Counted from the stretch's first letter, positions 22,929 to 31,748 are shown. The stretch is 64,000 nucleotides of DNA from Paenarthrobacter nitroguajacolicus (GCF_029952445.1 NZ_JAQPPK010000015.1:1-64000), one strand, 5' to 3'. Notes: generated by a model from the letters alone, not told the origin. Made by a program: numbers and translations.

Positions 22929-23937
22929 CCACGTCCCGCGCCGATCCCGTGCGTGCGTGCCGCCAGCCCGTGCCTGCCCACAAGTTGAGGCGGTGTGGGT
23001 CACCTGCAGCGGACGCCGCAGCACGGATCGGAGCCGTCAGGTGGTGGATGGCCGGGTAGCCCTCTGGTGCACCCTCATGATCCTGCACGAATTCGTTCAC
23101 CAGGGAACGAGCCTGGCGGCCCGTAAAAGCGCGGGTCATGGCAGTTCTTGTAAAAGCCGGGTCTCCAAGGGCGTCCTTGTGGACCTGCCTCGCTGCGCTC
23201 TCCTCCGTGCGGACCAGGGCGGTGCCAATCTGGGCGGCAACCGCACCGGCGGTCAACACGCCGCGCAGGGCGCTGCTGTCCATGATCGCGCCGGCCGCTA
23301 TCAGCGGAAGTCCGACGGCGGAACGCACCTGGGTGACCAGTTCCGCCGTCGTGCTGGCTGCCGGGGCTCCCAAACTGCCCTCAAGGAAGGCCGTGCTGTG
23401 GGCGCCAGCCGAGGAGTGCTGGACGATCAGCGCGTCGGGACCCTCCTCCGCTGCGGCCAGGGCCTCCTGAACGCTGGTGACGCTGGTGATCACCAGCGAC
23501 CCGGCCTTTTGCAGGGACTTGACCACCCCGCGCCCCGGGAGTCCGAAGGCGAAACTGACAACCTCCACAGGATCCGCCAGGAGTGCGTCTATCTTTTCCT
23601 GCCAGGCGTCGTCGTCATCGAGGCGAAGGGGAGGCAAAGCGACACCGTACCGTGCCGCCTCCGGTTCCAGCTCCGCGCGGTAAGCCTCGAGCCGCGCCAG
23701 CGCCTCGGGTCCCGGCGAGAGTGCGCCCGGGTCAGGAACAAAGACGTTCATGCCGAACCTCATCCCCATGGTCCTCGCGACCGCAATCTCCGCTGCCATG
23801 GACTCGGGGCTTTTGTACCCGGCAGCAAGGAAACCCAGCCCGCCGGCCTCATGAACGGCCTGGACCAACGACGGCGTCGATGTTCCTCCCGCCATGGGGG
23901 CCGCAATAAATGGTGTGCCAAAAAGGGATTCGGGCAT
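22903..23937 (-). CDS. Nitronate monooxygenase-like FMN enzyme
   Basis: A 344-residue TIM-barrel flavoprotein of the NMO / 2-nitropropane dioxygenase family. It starts with TPFIAAPMAGGTSTPSLVQA, has the FMN phosphate region GLPLIAAGAIMD and AAQIGTALVRTEES, and FAFGLPG in the middle. Family members oxidise alkyl nitronates such as propionate 3-nitronate; others are enoyl reductases, so the substrate is not fixed. ATG 23937 has GGAGGAGG upstream; an upstream in-frame ATG is rejected. It converges on the LysR gene (26 bp overlap) and is divergent from the sugar kinase. Confidence 0.88.
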   Translation of the reverse strand: MPESLFGTPFIAAPMAGGTSTPSLVQAVHEAGGLGFLAAGYKSPESMAAEIAVARTMGMRFGMNVFVPDPGALSPGPEALARLEAYRAELEPEAARYGVALPPLRLDDDDAWQEKIDALLADPVEVVSFAFGLPGRGVVKSLQKAGSLVITSVTSVQEALAAAEEGPDALIVQHSSAGAHSTAFLEGSLGAPAASTTAELVTQVRSAVGLPLIAAGAIMDSSALRGVLTAGAVAAQIGTALVRTEESAARQVHKDALGDPAFTRTAMTRAFTGRQARSLVNEFVQDHEGAPEGYPAIHHLTAPIRAAASAAGDPHRLNLWAGTGWRHARTGSARDVVTEFLNGL

Positions 23938-23966
23938 GGTCGGTTCCTCCTCCGGACGCTCCAAGC

Positions 23967-23979
23967 TAGTCTTTCACGG
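23967..23979 (+). promoter_or_regulatory. Sugar kinase -10 box, leaderless start
   Basis: TAGTCT at 23967-23972, six bases, GTG 23979. Confidence 0.6.
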
Positions 23980-24914
23980 TGAACAATCATGACTCTGCCC
24001 TGCATTCCCATGCCCCTTCCGAGGCCGTGAGCGGCACCGTTATCGGGCTCGACATCGGCGGTACCAAAACCCGGGGTGTGAGATTCCACGACGGCGAGCC
24101 GGTCCGGGACGAAACAGCGGGCAGTTCCAATGTCCAGAATGTCAGCCGGGACCAGGCTGCGGCCAACCTGGCTGAATTGTTCGGAAAAATCGGTGGGGGC
24201 CGCATTGACCAGGTGTACGCAGGTGCGGGCGGGATCGATACCGACGAGGATGCCCAGGCGCTCGCAGACCTGATCGCCCCGCACGCACCCGGGGCGCGCA
24301 TTACCGTGGTCCACGATTCAAGGCTGCTCCTGGCGGCCGGAGGTGCGAGCACAGGCGTGGCTGTCATCGCCGGGACTGGTTCGGCCGCGTGGGGAAAGAA
24401 CGACGCCGGCGAGGAAGCCCGGGCGGGTGGCTGGGGCTACCTCCTGGGGGACGAGGGCAGCGGCTACTGGCTGGGACGGGAAGCCGTGCGTCACAGCCTG
24501 CGCCGGATGAACCAAGGGTTGGAGCCCGACCGGCTGAGCCAGGCGTTGCTGGACTCCTGCGGGGTGGATGAACCGGGCAAGCTGATCGCCCTCTTCCACT
24601 CACCGGACACCGGCCGCCGCTACTGGGCACAGCAGGCAAGGCTGGTTGTGGAAGCAGCCGACGCCGGTGACGAAACAAGCCAGGCCCTGGTGGTGCAGGC
24701 TGGGCGCGACCTTGCCGAACTCGCCGGGCAGGCCGTCAGGCAGCTGGGGCTTGACGGCCCGGTGATTCTGGGCAGCGGGCTGGGCATGAACGTATCCCGG
24801 TTGCAGGAATCCTTCAAAGCTGCGTTGGCCGAACAGGGGATCAATGATGTGCGGATCCTCCGGCAGGATCCCGTATTTGGCGTTCCCCGGCTGGTGGCCG
24901 AGCAGACCGCCTGA
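23979..24914 (+). CDS. BadF/BadG-family ATPase, probable GlcNAc kinase
   Basis: A 311-residue ASKHA-fold sugar kinase. The phosphate-1 loop GLDIGGTKTRGVRF is near residue 23, the phosphate-2/adenosine segments VAVIAGTGSAAWG and VILGSGLGMN are present, and GGWGYLLGDEGSGYWLGREAV is the hallmark of the BadF/N-acetylglucosamine kinase family. It probably phosphorylates GlcNAc or a related amino sugar in the cytosol. GTG 23979 follows a TAGTCT box by six bases. It stands alone, converging on the pirin gene with a hairpin between. Confidence 0.85.
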   Translation: MNNHDSALHSHAPSEAVSGTVIGLDIGGTKTRGVRFHDGEPVRDETAGSSNVQNVSRDQAAANLAELFGKIGGGRIDQVYAGAGGIDTDEDAQALADLIAPHAPGARITVVHDSRLLLAAGGASTGVAVIAGTGSAAWGKNDAGEEARAGGWGYLLGDEGSGYWLGREAVRHSLRRMNQGLEPDRLSQALLDSCGVDEPGKLIALFHSPDTGRRYWAQQARLVVEAADAGDETSQALVVQAGRDLAELAGQAVRQLGLDGPVILGSGLGMNVSRLQESFKAALAEQGINDVRILRQDPVFGVPRLVAEQTA

Positions 24915-24919
24915 CCGGG

Positions 24920-24975
24920 TTTTGTACAGCTGATGACCATAAGAAGCCCCTTTTAGGCACATCAGACGTACAAAA
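24920..24975. terminator. Bidirectional terminator-like inverted repeat
   Basis: Arms 24920-24935 and 24960-24975 (ttttgtac-ag-ctgatg and its near complement, 14 of 16 pairs) flank a 24-base loop between convergent kinase and pirin genes. Outer T and A runs suit termination in both directions. Confidence 0.6.
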
Positions 24976-24977
24976 AC

Positions 24978-26003
24978 TCAGCCCCGCGTTCGGGGGCGCA
25001 GCTTGACGCCGGGAAGCGGGGGTGCGGGAATGCGTCCCGCTTCGGGACCTGCGTCGGGGCCGTGGCCCTGGACATAACCGAAGCGCGATGCCGCGGCAGC
25101 GTCGTCGTCGAGCAGTCCTTCGGCTTCCCATTCTTCGCGGGCCTGTTCCACTTCCTCGTGGGTGCGGCCAACGAAGTTCCACCACATGAGGAGGTCCTCG
25201 CCGAAAGGCTCTCCGCCCAGGAGCATGAAGCGGGTGTCGGGCTGGGCCTCCACGGCCAGGCCGGTCCGACCGGCGCCAAGGTAGGCAAGCGGTCCTGCCT
25301 CGATGTCCTGGCCATCAATGACCAGATGCCCGTCAAGGACAAGGACCGCGTGTTCAAAGTCGGGCCGCAGCGGCAGCTCCAGGCGGCCCGAACCTACAAT
25401 GTCGGCTCCAACGATCGGGCTGAACATGGTGGCGGGGGATCGTTGCCCGGCAAACTCGCCCACCATCACCGTGGCGGTGAAGCCTTGACCCGCAGCCACG
25501 GGGAGGTCCCGGACCTGCTCGAACGACGCCGCACGGTGGCGATGTTCGTCCGGGAGGGCCACCCAGAGCTGGAGTCCCCGCGAAACCGGCAACTCCTCCA
25601 CCAAAGGTCCCGAGCCGTCTGCGGCAGGAAGGACCGAGAATTCCGAGTGGGAAATGCCGTTGCCTGCGGTCATGATGTTCAGTTCGCCCGGCCGGACCAC
25701 TACATCGCTTCCCACGCTGTCACGGTGCCGGACGGCACCTTCCAGCGGCCACGTGACTGTCTGGAGACCACAATGCGGGTGGGGGAGGACGCTCATGGCC
25801 ACCCGGTCCGGGCCGAAGCTGTCCAGGAAGCACCAGGCCCCGACAGTCGGGAGTCCCCGCTGCGGCAATGTCCTCATGACGTTCATGGCGCGAACGCCAC
25901 CAAGCGGAACTTCGCGCTCGGGCCATAGCTGGACGCAGGGACCTTGACCTTCCGGGGCCGCGGGGCAGACTTCCTGGGCTGGGGAAGTGTCAAGATTGGT
26001 CAT
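24978..26003 (-). CDS. Pirin-family cupin protein
   Basis: A 341-residue two-cupin pirin. The metal-site motif SVLPHPHCGLQTVTW (two His) and the ELNIMTAGNGISHSE block (His, Glu) lie in the N-terminal cupin; the second cupin ends near FGEDLLMWWNFVG. An acidic, Glu-rich segment follows. Pirins are iron-binding, and some have quercetinase activity or act as regulators. ATG 26003 has AGGTGA a few bases upstream. It is divergent from the GH35 gene. Confidence 0.9.
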   Translation of the reverse strand: MTNLDTSPAQEVCPAAPEGQGPCVQLWPEREVPLGGVRAMNVMRTLPQRGLPTVGAWCFLDSFGPDRVAMSVLPHPHCGLQTVTWPLEGAVRHRDSVGSDVVVRPGELNIMTAGNGISHSEFSVLPAADGSGPLVEELPVSRGLQLWVALPDEHRHRAASFEQVRDLPVAAGQGFTATVMVGEFAGQRSPATMFSPIVGADIVGSGRLELPLRPDFEHAVLVLDGHLVIDGQDIEAGPLAYLGAGRTGLAVEAQPDTRFMLLGGEPFGEDLLMWWNFVGRTHEEVEQAREEWEAEGLLDDDAAAASRFGYVQGHGPDAGPEAGRIPAPPLPGVKLRPRTRG

Positions 26004-26037
26004 GTCATCACCTGTGCATAAATGTTGGAAATTGAGC

Positions 26038-26051
26038 TAATCTGTTCCATG
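26038..26051 (+). promoter_or_regulatory. GH35 gene -10 box, leaderless start
   Basis: TAATCT at 26038-26043, seven bases, GTG 26051. Confidence 0.55.
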
Positions 26052-27847
26052 TGAACAACGCCCTTTTGAGCTACCACGACGCAGTCCTTTACCGTTCGGG
26101 TGAACCGTATCGCATCCTCGCCGGAGCCATCCACTACTTCCGGGTCCACCCCGATCTGTGGCGGGACCGGTTGAGCCGGCTCAAGGCCATGGGCGCCAAC
26201 ACCGTTGACACTTACGTCGCCTGGAACTTCCATCAGCCTAAGCGCGATGAAGCCCCCGACTTCACTGGCTGGCGCGATCTGGGGCACTTCATCGACCTCG
26301 CGGCAGAGGAAGGGCTGGACGTCATCGTCCGCCCGGGTCCGTACATCTGCGCCGAATGGGACAACGGCGGCTTCCCTTCGTGGCTGACCGGCATTCCGGG
26401 CATCGGCCTGCGTTGCATGGACCCGGTTTTCACCGACGCCATCGAGGACTGGTTCGATCACCTCCTTCCGGTCATTGCGTCCCGCCAATCCGCCGCAGGT
26501 GGCCCGGTGGTGGCCGTGCAGATCGAGAACGAATACGGCAGCTACGGCGATGACCACGAATACATCCGCTGGAACCGTCGCGTCCTGGAGGATCGCGGCA
26601 TCACCGAACTGCTGTTCACAGCCGACGGCGGCACCGACTACTTTCTCGACGGCGGCTCAGTGGAAGGTACCTGGGCTACCGCAACGCTGGGAAGCCGGGG
26701 CGACGAAGCCGTGGCCATTTGGAAACGACGCCGGCCGGATGAGCCGTTCTTCAACGTCGAGTTCTGGGGCGGATGGTTCGACCATTGGGGCGAACACCAC
26801 CACCGCCGCGATGCCCCCGATGCCGCACTTGAAGTCCGCAAAATGCTTGACCTGGGCGGCTCGGTCTGTGTGTATATGGCCCACGGTGGGACCAACTTCG
26901 GCCTCGGATCCGGCAGTAACCACGATGGCTCCCGATTGCAGCCGACAGTCACTAGCTATGACTCCGACGCTCCCATCGCCGAGAACGGCGCACTGACCCC
27001 CAAATTCCATGCCTTCCGGGCGGAGTTCTTCCGGGCACAGGGCATCGAGGACACTCCCGAGCTCCCGGTTGAATTGCTCGCGGATCCTCCCGCCGTTCCG
27101 GCACAGTCGCTGCCGCTGAGCCAAGGGCCGGATCTGTTGGAGGTGGCACGCAACGCCGGCGATCCCGTCAGCAGTGTCAAACCCCTCAGCTTCGAACAAT
27201 TGGGCCTCGACGCCGGTATGGTCCTGTACTCAGCCGACGCCACCCTTCCCGGCCGGGCCGACGCCCCCAGCGAGAGCCGGTTGAAGATCACAGGTTTGAA
27301 TGACCGCGCGTGTATATGGGTGGATGGCGAATTTGCCGGGGTGCTCGATGACGTTACGGGAGCCGAAGGATTGCCGGTCACAGGCACGGGAGTTTCGGCC
27401 AGGCTCGACATTTTGGTGGAGAACCTCGGCCGCATCAACTACGGACCCCTGACAGGTCAGGGCAAGGGGATCCTGGGCGGAGTCCTCATCAACCAGCGCT
27501 ACACCTTCCACTGGACGCAGATTCCGCTGGCCCTCTCCGGGTGGGGGAGCCAGGAACTCGAAAACCTGGCCGGAGCAGACTTCGAGCTGGGGGAGGCCGC
27601 CGATGCCTACATTGCCCTGCCCGATTCCGGCAAGGGCTTCGTCTGGCTCAACGGCTTCCTTTTGGGAAGGTACTGGGAGAAAGGGCCGCAGGTGACGCTC
27701 TACGCGCCGGCGCCTTTGCTGAAACCTGGTCTCAACCGCATCAAGGTTCTTGAACTCGGCAAGCCCGGAACCGTCGTCGAGCTTCGCGAACAACCGGACC
27801 TTGGCCCTGAAGAACCCGGGCCCATCGCCGCTGCCGAACTGCCCTAG
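26051..27847 (+). CDS. GH35 beta-galactosidase
   Basis: A 598-residue glycoside hydrolase family 35 enzyme cleaving terminal beta-galactosides. The TIM barrel starts at once (YRILAGAIHYFRVHP, no signal peptide, so cytosolic). By position in the family signatures, E161 in VQIENEYGSYG is the acid/base and E237 in NVEFWGGWFDHWG the nucleophile. The active-site loop VRPGPYICAEWDNGGFPSWL and MAHGGTNFG are intact, and the C-terminal jelly-roll region ends in GFVWLNGFLLGRYW. A leaderless start is indicated. It is followed 46 bp on by a Nudix gene with its own promoter. Galactose released could feed GalE and GalU elsewhere in the window; that is inference. Confidence 0.94.
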   Translation: MNNALLSYHDAVLYRSGEPYRILAGAIHYFRVHPDLWRDRLSRLKAMGANTVDTYVAWNFHQPKRDEAPDFTGWRDLGHFIDLAAEEGLDVIVRPGPYICAEWDNGGFPSWLTGIPGIGLRCMDPVFTDAIEDWFDHLLPVIASRQSAAGGPVVAVQIENEYGSYGDDHEYIRWNRRVLEDRGITELLFTADGGTDYFLDGGSVEGTWATATLGSRGDEAVAIWKRRRPDEPFFNVEFWGGWFDHWGEHHHRRDAPDAALEVRKMLDLGGSVCVYMAHGGTNFGLGSGSNHDGSRLQPTVTSYDSDAPIAENGALTPKFHAFRAEFFRAQGIEDTPELPVELLADPPAVPAQSLPLSQGPDLLEVARNAGDPVSSVKPLSFEQLGLDAGMVLYSADATLPGRADAPSESRLKITGLNDRACIWVDGEFAGVLDDVTGAEGLPVTGTGVSARLDILVENLGRINYGPLTGQGKGILGGVLINQRYTFHWTQIPLALSGWGSQELENLAGADFELGEAADAYIALPDSGKGFVWLNGFLLGRYWEKGPQVTLYAPAPLLKPGLNRIKVLELGKPGTVVELREQPDLGPEEPGPIAAAELP

Positions 27848-27881
27848 CGACGAGCTGCCCTTGGGACGAGGCAAAGCCAAT

Positions 27882-27894
27882 TATGCTGGCACGA
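27882..27894 (+). promoter_or_regulatory. Nudix gene -10 box, leaderless start
   Basis: TATGCT at 27882-27887, six bases, ATG 27894. It selects this ATG over the longer frame that begins inside the GH35 gene. Confidence 0.6.
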
Positions 27895-28343
27895 TGAGCC
27901 CGCAGTTCGACACCCGTCCCGCAGCCTACGCCGTCATCGTCAAGGAGGAGCGGATCCTGCTGGCCTACTGGAAGCAGGATGACAAGGAGGGGTGGACCCT
28001 TCCCGGCGGAGGCTTGGATTTCGCTGAACACCCCGTGGACGGATGCCGCCGCGAAGTCTTGGAGGAAACCGGCTACGAAGCCAGGATTGACCGCATGTTG
28101 GGGATCGACGTCGGACACTGGCCGGGGGAGGCGCAGGAGGACGGCTCTGTTCGGGGCTTCGAGGCCCTTCGTATTGTCTACGAGGCCACCGTGGTGGGCG
28201 GAGAACTGACATACGAGGTGGATGGGAGCACTACCCATGCCGCGTGGATTCCCTTGCATGACGTCGGGAAGCTGAACAGGGTTTCACTGGTCGACACGGC
28301 ACTGCGCCTCCACAGTGAGCGCCCGGCAGACGGAAAGCCTTGA
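27894..28343 (+). CDS. Nudix hydrolase
   Basis: A 149-residue Nudix-fold pyrophosphohydrolase. The box is complete: GGGLDFAEHPVDGCRREVLE followed by ETGY, matching Gx5Ex7REUxEExGU. The strand before it (AYAVIVKEERILLAYWKQ) is typical for ADP-ribose or nucleotide-sugar type members, but the substrate is not fixed. Translation starts at ATG 27894 by leaderless criteria. A 14-base tandem repeat contains the stop codon and extends downstream. Confidence 0.92.
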   Translation: MSPQFDTRPAAYAVIVKEERILLAYWKQDDKEGWTLPGGGLDFAEHPVDGCRREVLEETGYEARIDRMLGIDVGHWPGEAQEDGSVRGFEALRIVYEATVVGGELTYEVDGSTTHAAWIPLHDVGKLNRVSLVDTALRLHSERPADGKP

Positions 28344-28373
28344 ACGGCAAGCCTTGAACGGCAAGCCTTGAAC
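28335..28373. repeat. 14-bp tandem repeat spanning a stop codon
   Basis: The unit aagccttgaacggc is present at 28335-28348 and 28349-28362, with an 11-base partial copy to 28373. The Nudix TGA (28341-28343) lies in the first copy. Confidence 0.92.
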
Positions 28374-28378
28374 AAAAA

Positions 28379-28428
28379 GCCCAGCACGGAGGGCTAGCCA
28401 AGCTGCCCTGGGTTTGGCTAGGCTGGGC
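28379..28428 (+). terminator. Nested hairpin after Nudix gene
   Basis: Inner arms CTAGCCAA (28394-28401) and TTGGCTAG (28414-28421) enclose 12 bases, and outer arms GCCCAGC (28379-28385) and GCTGGGC (28422-28428) extend the stem across an unpaired stretch. It may end Nudix transcription or form a structured leader for the mini-ORF that follows. No T-run is present. Confidence 0.5.
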
Positions 28429-28479
28429 AACGTTGCCGGCCAATACTGCCGGCCCAGATGCCCAAGGAGGTGGATTTTG

Positions 28480-28566
28480 ATGATTGCCATAACTTCGCGC
28501 GCCCCGCACGCGGCGGCGCACCGTCATCACACCACTCATCCTGTCCCGGCATCCGCCCGCCAGTAG
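28480..28566 (+). CDS. Candidate His-rich mini-ORF upstream of rsgA
   Basis: A 28-codon frame preceded by a near-perfect ribosome site AAGGAGGTGG (28464-28473) seven bases before the ATG. The peptide begins MIAITSRAPHAAAHRHH and has six His among 28 residues. It ends 31 bases before the assumed rsgA start. The strong SD is unusual here, where many genes are leaderless, and suggests translation. It could be a leader peptide sensing histidyl-tRNA or metal, or a small protein in its own right. I know of no family. Evidence is the SD, the frame and composition only. Confidence 0.45.
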   Translation: MIAITSRAPHAAAHRHHTTHPVPASARQ

Positions 28567-28597
28567 CAGGCAGCCGGGCCTCAGCAGAGGCATATCA

Positions 28598-29758
28598 TTG
28601 AATACTTTCGCTTCTTCAAGCAACCCATCAGCCAGCATCACCATGCGATTCCGCGGACCCGCGGAATACGGCTTTACCGAAAAAACAGCAGAACTCTTCA
28701 GCGCCCACACTCCGCCCGGCCAGCAGCACACGACCAGCCCGGGCAGGGTGGTCCGGCTGGACCGCAACCGGGTGCTCGTGGCATCCGCCGACGGCCTTCT
28801 CCACTTGCCCTATCCCGCCCAAGGACTGGTACCGGCCACAGGGGACTGGGTCTGGATCGGCCACAACAGCGCAGGCGAGCCGGCCGTCGTCGACGTCCTG
28901 CCCCGCTACTCAGCGCTGAGCCGGAAGCGGGCCTTCGAGGCATCATCCGAGGAACAGATCCTTGGCAGCAACATCGATATCGTGGCGGTGGTGGTCCCAG
29001 TTGACCGCCCACTGACCCACAACCGCTTGGAACGGACCCTGGTGGCCGCCTGGGATTCCGGAGCCACGCCCTTGGTGGTTATAACTAAAGCCGACCTGGC
29101 CTACCTTGCCGATGACGTTGTGGGGGAAGTAATCAAGCAGGCCGCCGGCGTGGAGGTGGTCACTACGTCGGCCGAGCACGGAGATGGGCTTGATGAACTC
29201 ATGCAGCACATCCCCGACGGCGCTACGTTGGTGCTGCTGGGACCTTCAGGCGCGGGCAAATCAACGCTCATCAATGCGCTCGCGGGACGCCACGTCCAGC
29301 AGACCGGTGCCGTCCGTGCGGGCGATGGCAAAGGCAAGCACACCACAACCGCAAGGGAATTGGTGCCCATGGCAGGTGGGGCCGTGCTGATGGACACTCC
29401 GGGGGTCCGCGGGTTCGGGCTCTTTGATGCGGAGGATGGGATGGAGGAGATGTTCGGGGATCTGGACGAGCTCTTCGCCCAGTGCCGTTTTGCGGACTGC
29501 GCCCACCAAGCGGAGCCGGGCTGCGCCGTGCAGCAGGCCCTCGCGGAGGAGACTCTGGATCCGCGCCGATGGGCAAGTTACCTCAAGCTGCAACGCGAGT
29601 TGGCTGCCCTGAACCGGAAGCACGACGCCGCAGCCCGCCGCGCCTACCAGCGTGAATGGCACCAGAAGGTGATGTCGGCAGACAGGGGCCAACGCGCCGT
29701 CGAACGCCATAAGCATGACCAAGCCCAGGAACGGGGAGGCAAGCGACGGAAACGCTGA
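28598..29758 (+). CDS. rsgA: Small ribosomal subunit biogenesis GTPase RsgA
   Basis: A 386-residue circularly permuted GTPase for 30S subunit maturation. An OB-fold N-terminal part (VVRLDRNRVLVASADG) precedes the G-domain in permuted order: TKADL (G4), then GPSGAGKSTLINALAG (G1), then MDTPGVRGFGL (G3). A zinc site CRFADCAHQAEPGC follows, and the tail is very basic. TTG 28598 is the start of the open frame; ATG 28643 is the alternative and neither has a good ribosome site. A His-rich mini-ORF lies just upstream. Confidence 0.92.
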   Translation: MNTFASSSNPSASITMRFRGPAEYGFTEKTAELFSAHTPPGQQHTTSPGRVVRLDRNRVLVASADGLLHLPYPAQGLVPATGDWVWIGHNSAGEPAVVDVLPRYSALSRKRAFEASSEEQILGSNIDIVAVVVPVDRPLTHNRLERTLVAAWDSGATPLVVITKADLAYLADDVVGEVIKQAAGVEVVTTSAEHGDGLDELMQHIPDGATLVLLGPSGAGKSTLINALAGRHVQQTGAVRAGDGKGKHTTTARELVPMAGGAVLMDTPGVRGFGLFDAEDGMEEMFGDLDELFAQCRFADCAHQAEPGCAVQQALAEETLDPRRWASYLKLQRELAALNRKHDAAARRAYQREWHQKVMSADRGQRAVERHKHDQAQERGGKRRKR

Positions 29759-29858
29759 AACATTGCCGATTGATTACGGAACTCGTGGCGCCGCTGACAT
29801 CGTCGGTGGTGCTGGCTACGCTGGGTGAAGATTGCTTTGCAGCCAAGTAATAAGAGTG

Positions 29859-29866
29859 CATATGAT
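29859..29866 (+). promoter_or_regulatory. Possible -10 of the osmoprotectant operon
   Basis: TATGAT at 29861-29866 lies 47 bases before the first gene. No convincing -35 is seen at 16-18 bases upstream, so this is weak. The rest of the 155-base gap (29759-29913) shows nothing else. Confidence 0.3.
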
Positions 29867-29913
29867 CATCAGGCTCTACCGATGTTCTCGACCACAGATA
29901 GGTAAGCCCGGGT

Positions 29914-31008
29914 ATGGCCGAAGCCATGATTGAGTTCCAGAGCGTAACCAAGAAATACCAGGGCGGGCAACCGGCTGTGGACACGCTTAGCATGTCCATC
30001 GACAAAGGTGCCATTACCGTGTTCGTGGGGCCCTCCGGCTGCGGCAAGACCACATCCCTGCGCATGATCAACCGAATGGTCGAGCCCACCAGTGGAACCA
30101 TCACAGTGGCCGGTGAGGACGTATCGCAGGTTCCGGCGGCCAAGCTCCGCCGCTCCATGGGCTACGTTATGCAGTCCTCCGGCCTGTTGCCGCACCGCTC
30201 CGTGCTGGACAACATTGCCACCGTTCCGCGGCTTAACGGGGTACCCAAGGCTGCGGCGCGGAAACGCGCGGCGGAACTGCTCGACGTCGTCGGGCTGGCT
30301 TCGGTTCTCGGGAAGCGGTACCCGAGCCAACTCTCCGGTGGTCAGCAGCAGCGCGTCGGGGTTGCCAGGGCGCTCGCTGCTGATCCGCCTGTCCTGCTCA
30401 TGGACGAACCGTTCAGCGCGGTGGATCCCGTGGTCCGCGACGAACTTCAGCAGGAACTGCTGCGCCTGCAGCGCGAACTCGCAAAGACCATCGTGTTCGT
30501 CACGCACGACATCGACGAAGCCACGGTGCTCGGCGACAAAGTGGCCGTTTTTGCCGTCGGCGGCAAGCTGGCCCAGTACGCCGCGCCCGAGGAAATCCTC
30601 AGGGCTCCCGCGAACGACTTTGTTGCCTCCTTCGTGGGCCGCGACCGAGGATTCCGGCACCTGGCCTTCAACCCGGCAGACGCTGTGACTTTGCACCCTG
30701 TGACCATGGTCAGCCTCGCGGATGGCCGGAACGCCGGACGCAGCTCAGGGGAATGGGCTTTGGTGGTGGACGAGGACTCCCGTCCCTTGGGATGGTCCTC
30801 GCCCCGGGACGGTGCCGGGCTGATCCCCGGAGGTTCGCTCTTCCGCAAGGGGGACACACTGCGCCGCGCCCTGGATGCCGCGTTGTCGTCGCCGTCGGGC
30901 CTTGGCGTGGCAGTGGACGACGACGGCCGGGTGGCCGGAGTCCTGAAGGCGCCGGAAGTCCTGGCTTTGATTGAGGAAGTCCGGCACCACAGGGAGGACG
31001 CCACCTGA
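29914..31008 (+). CDS. Osmoprotectant/quaternary amine ABC transporter ATPase
   Basis: A 364-residue ATPase of the OpuCA/ProV type. Walker A GPSGCGKTTSLRMINRM, ABC signature YPSQLSGGQQQRVGVARAL and Walker B PVLLMDEPFSAVDPVVRDEL are complete, and the H-loop is FVTHDIDEA. The C-terminal 110 residues resemble a degenerate CBS region, as in OpuA/OpuC ATPases that sense ionic strength. It powers uptake of glycine betaine, choline, carnitine or similar. Its stop overlaps the next start by one base; four genes form one operon (ATPase, two permeases, binding lipoprotein). Confidence 0.93.
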   Translation: MAEAMIEFQSVTKKYQGGQPAVDTLSMSIDKGAITVFVGPSGCGKTTSLRMINRMVEPTSGTITVAGEDVSQVPAAKLRRSMGYVMQSSGLLPHRSVLDNIATVPRLNGVPKAAARKRAAELLDVVGLASVLGKRYPSQLSGGQQQRVGVARALAADPPVLLMDEPFSAVDPVVRDELQQELLRLQRELAKTIVFVTHDIDEATVLGDKVAVFAVGGKLAQYAAPEEILRAPANDFVASFVGRDRGFRHLAFNPADAVTLHPVTMVSLADGRNAGRSSGEWALVVDEDSRPLGWSSPRDGAGLIPGGSLFRKGDTLRRALDAALSSPSGLGVAVDDDGRVAGVLKAPEVLALIEEVRHHREDAT

Positions 31009-31748
31009 TGGAGTGGTTCCTTGCCAACAGCGGAATGGTCCTGGGGTTGGCCGGCCAGCACCTGGTGCTGGCGATCATTCCCATGGTTCTCGGATTGCTG
31101 ATCTCTGTTCCCCTGGCGCAGCTTGCCCGGCGCAACAGCACGCTCCGCTCGGTAGTGGCTACGGCCACGTCACTGCTTTACACCATTCCGTCGCTGGCCC
31201 TGTTCATCATTCTCCCCACCATTCTGGGTACGCGGATCCTCGATCCACTGAACGTAGTGGTGGCCCTGACCATTTACGCCGTCGCCTTGCTGGTCCGCGC
31301 AGCCATGGATGCTTTCGACTCGGTGGACGATGATCTCCGGAATGCTGCAGTCGCCATGGGTTTCAAACCCATGGCCCGGTTCTTCCAGGTGGACCTGCCG
31401 TTGTCCTTGCCGGTGATGTTCGCCGGATTGCGCGTGGTGTCGGTCAGCAATATCTCCCTGGTCAGTGTCGCCGCGTTGCTGGGCGTGGGAAACCTCGGTG
31501 TTCTCTTCACGGACGGGTTGCAGCGGACGTTCGTCACGGAAGTAATTGTGGGGATCATAGCGATTCTGGTCCTGGCTTTGGCGATGGATGCCGTCCTTGT
31601 GGTGTTGGAACGTCTCCTGACGCCCTGGACCCGGGCAGCAGGCGGCAAGTCTTCCGGCGCCGACGCCACCACCTTGTTGACTGAGCCCAAGGCCGGGCCG
31701 GCAATGCCGCAGGCGGCCCTCCGGCCGGATACGGGGGCCTCCGGATGA
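31008..31748 (+). CDS. Osmoprotectant ABC permease 1
   Basis: A 246-residue inner-membrane permease of the OpuCB/ProW family with about five to six helices. The loop DDDLRNAAVAMGFKPMARFF is the EAA motif that contacts the ATPase. An Ala/Pro-rich 30-residue C-terminal tail is unusual but appears in actinobacterial homologues. The start overlaps the ATPase stop and the end overlaps the next permease by four bases. Confidence 0.9.
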   Translation: MEWFLANSGMVLGLAGQHLVLAIIPMVLGLLISVPLAQLARRNSTLRSVVATATSLLYTIPSLALFIILPTILGTRILDPLNVVVALTIYAVALLVRAAMDAFDSVDDDLRNAAVAMGFKPMARFFQVDLPLSLPVMFAGLRVVSVSNISLVSVAALLGVGNLGVLFTDGLQRTFVTEVIVGIIAILVLALAMDAVLVVLERLLTPWTRAAGGKSSGADATTLLTEPKAGPAMPQAALRPDTGASG

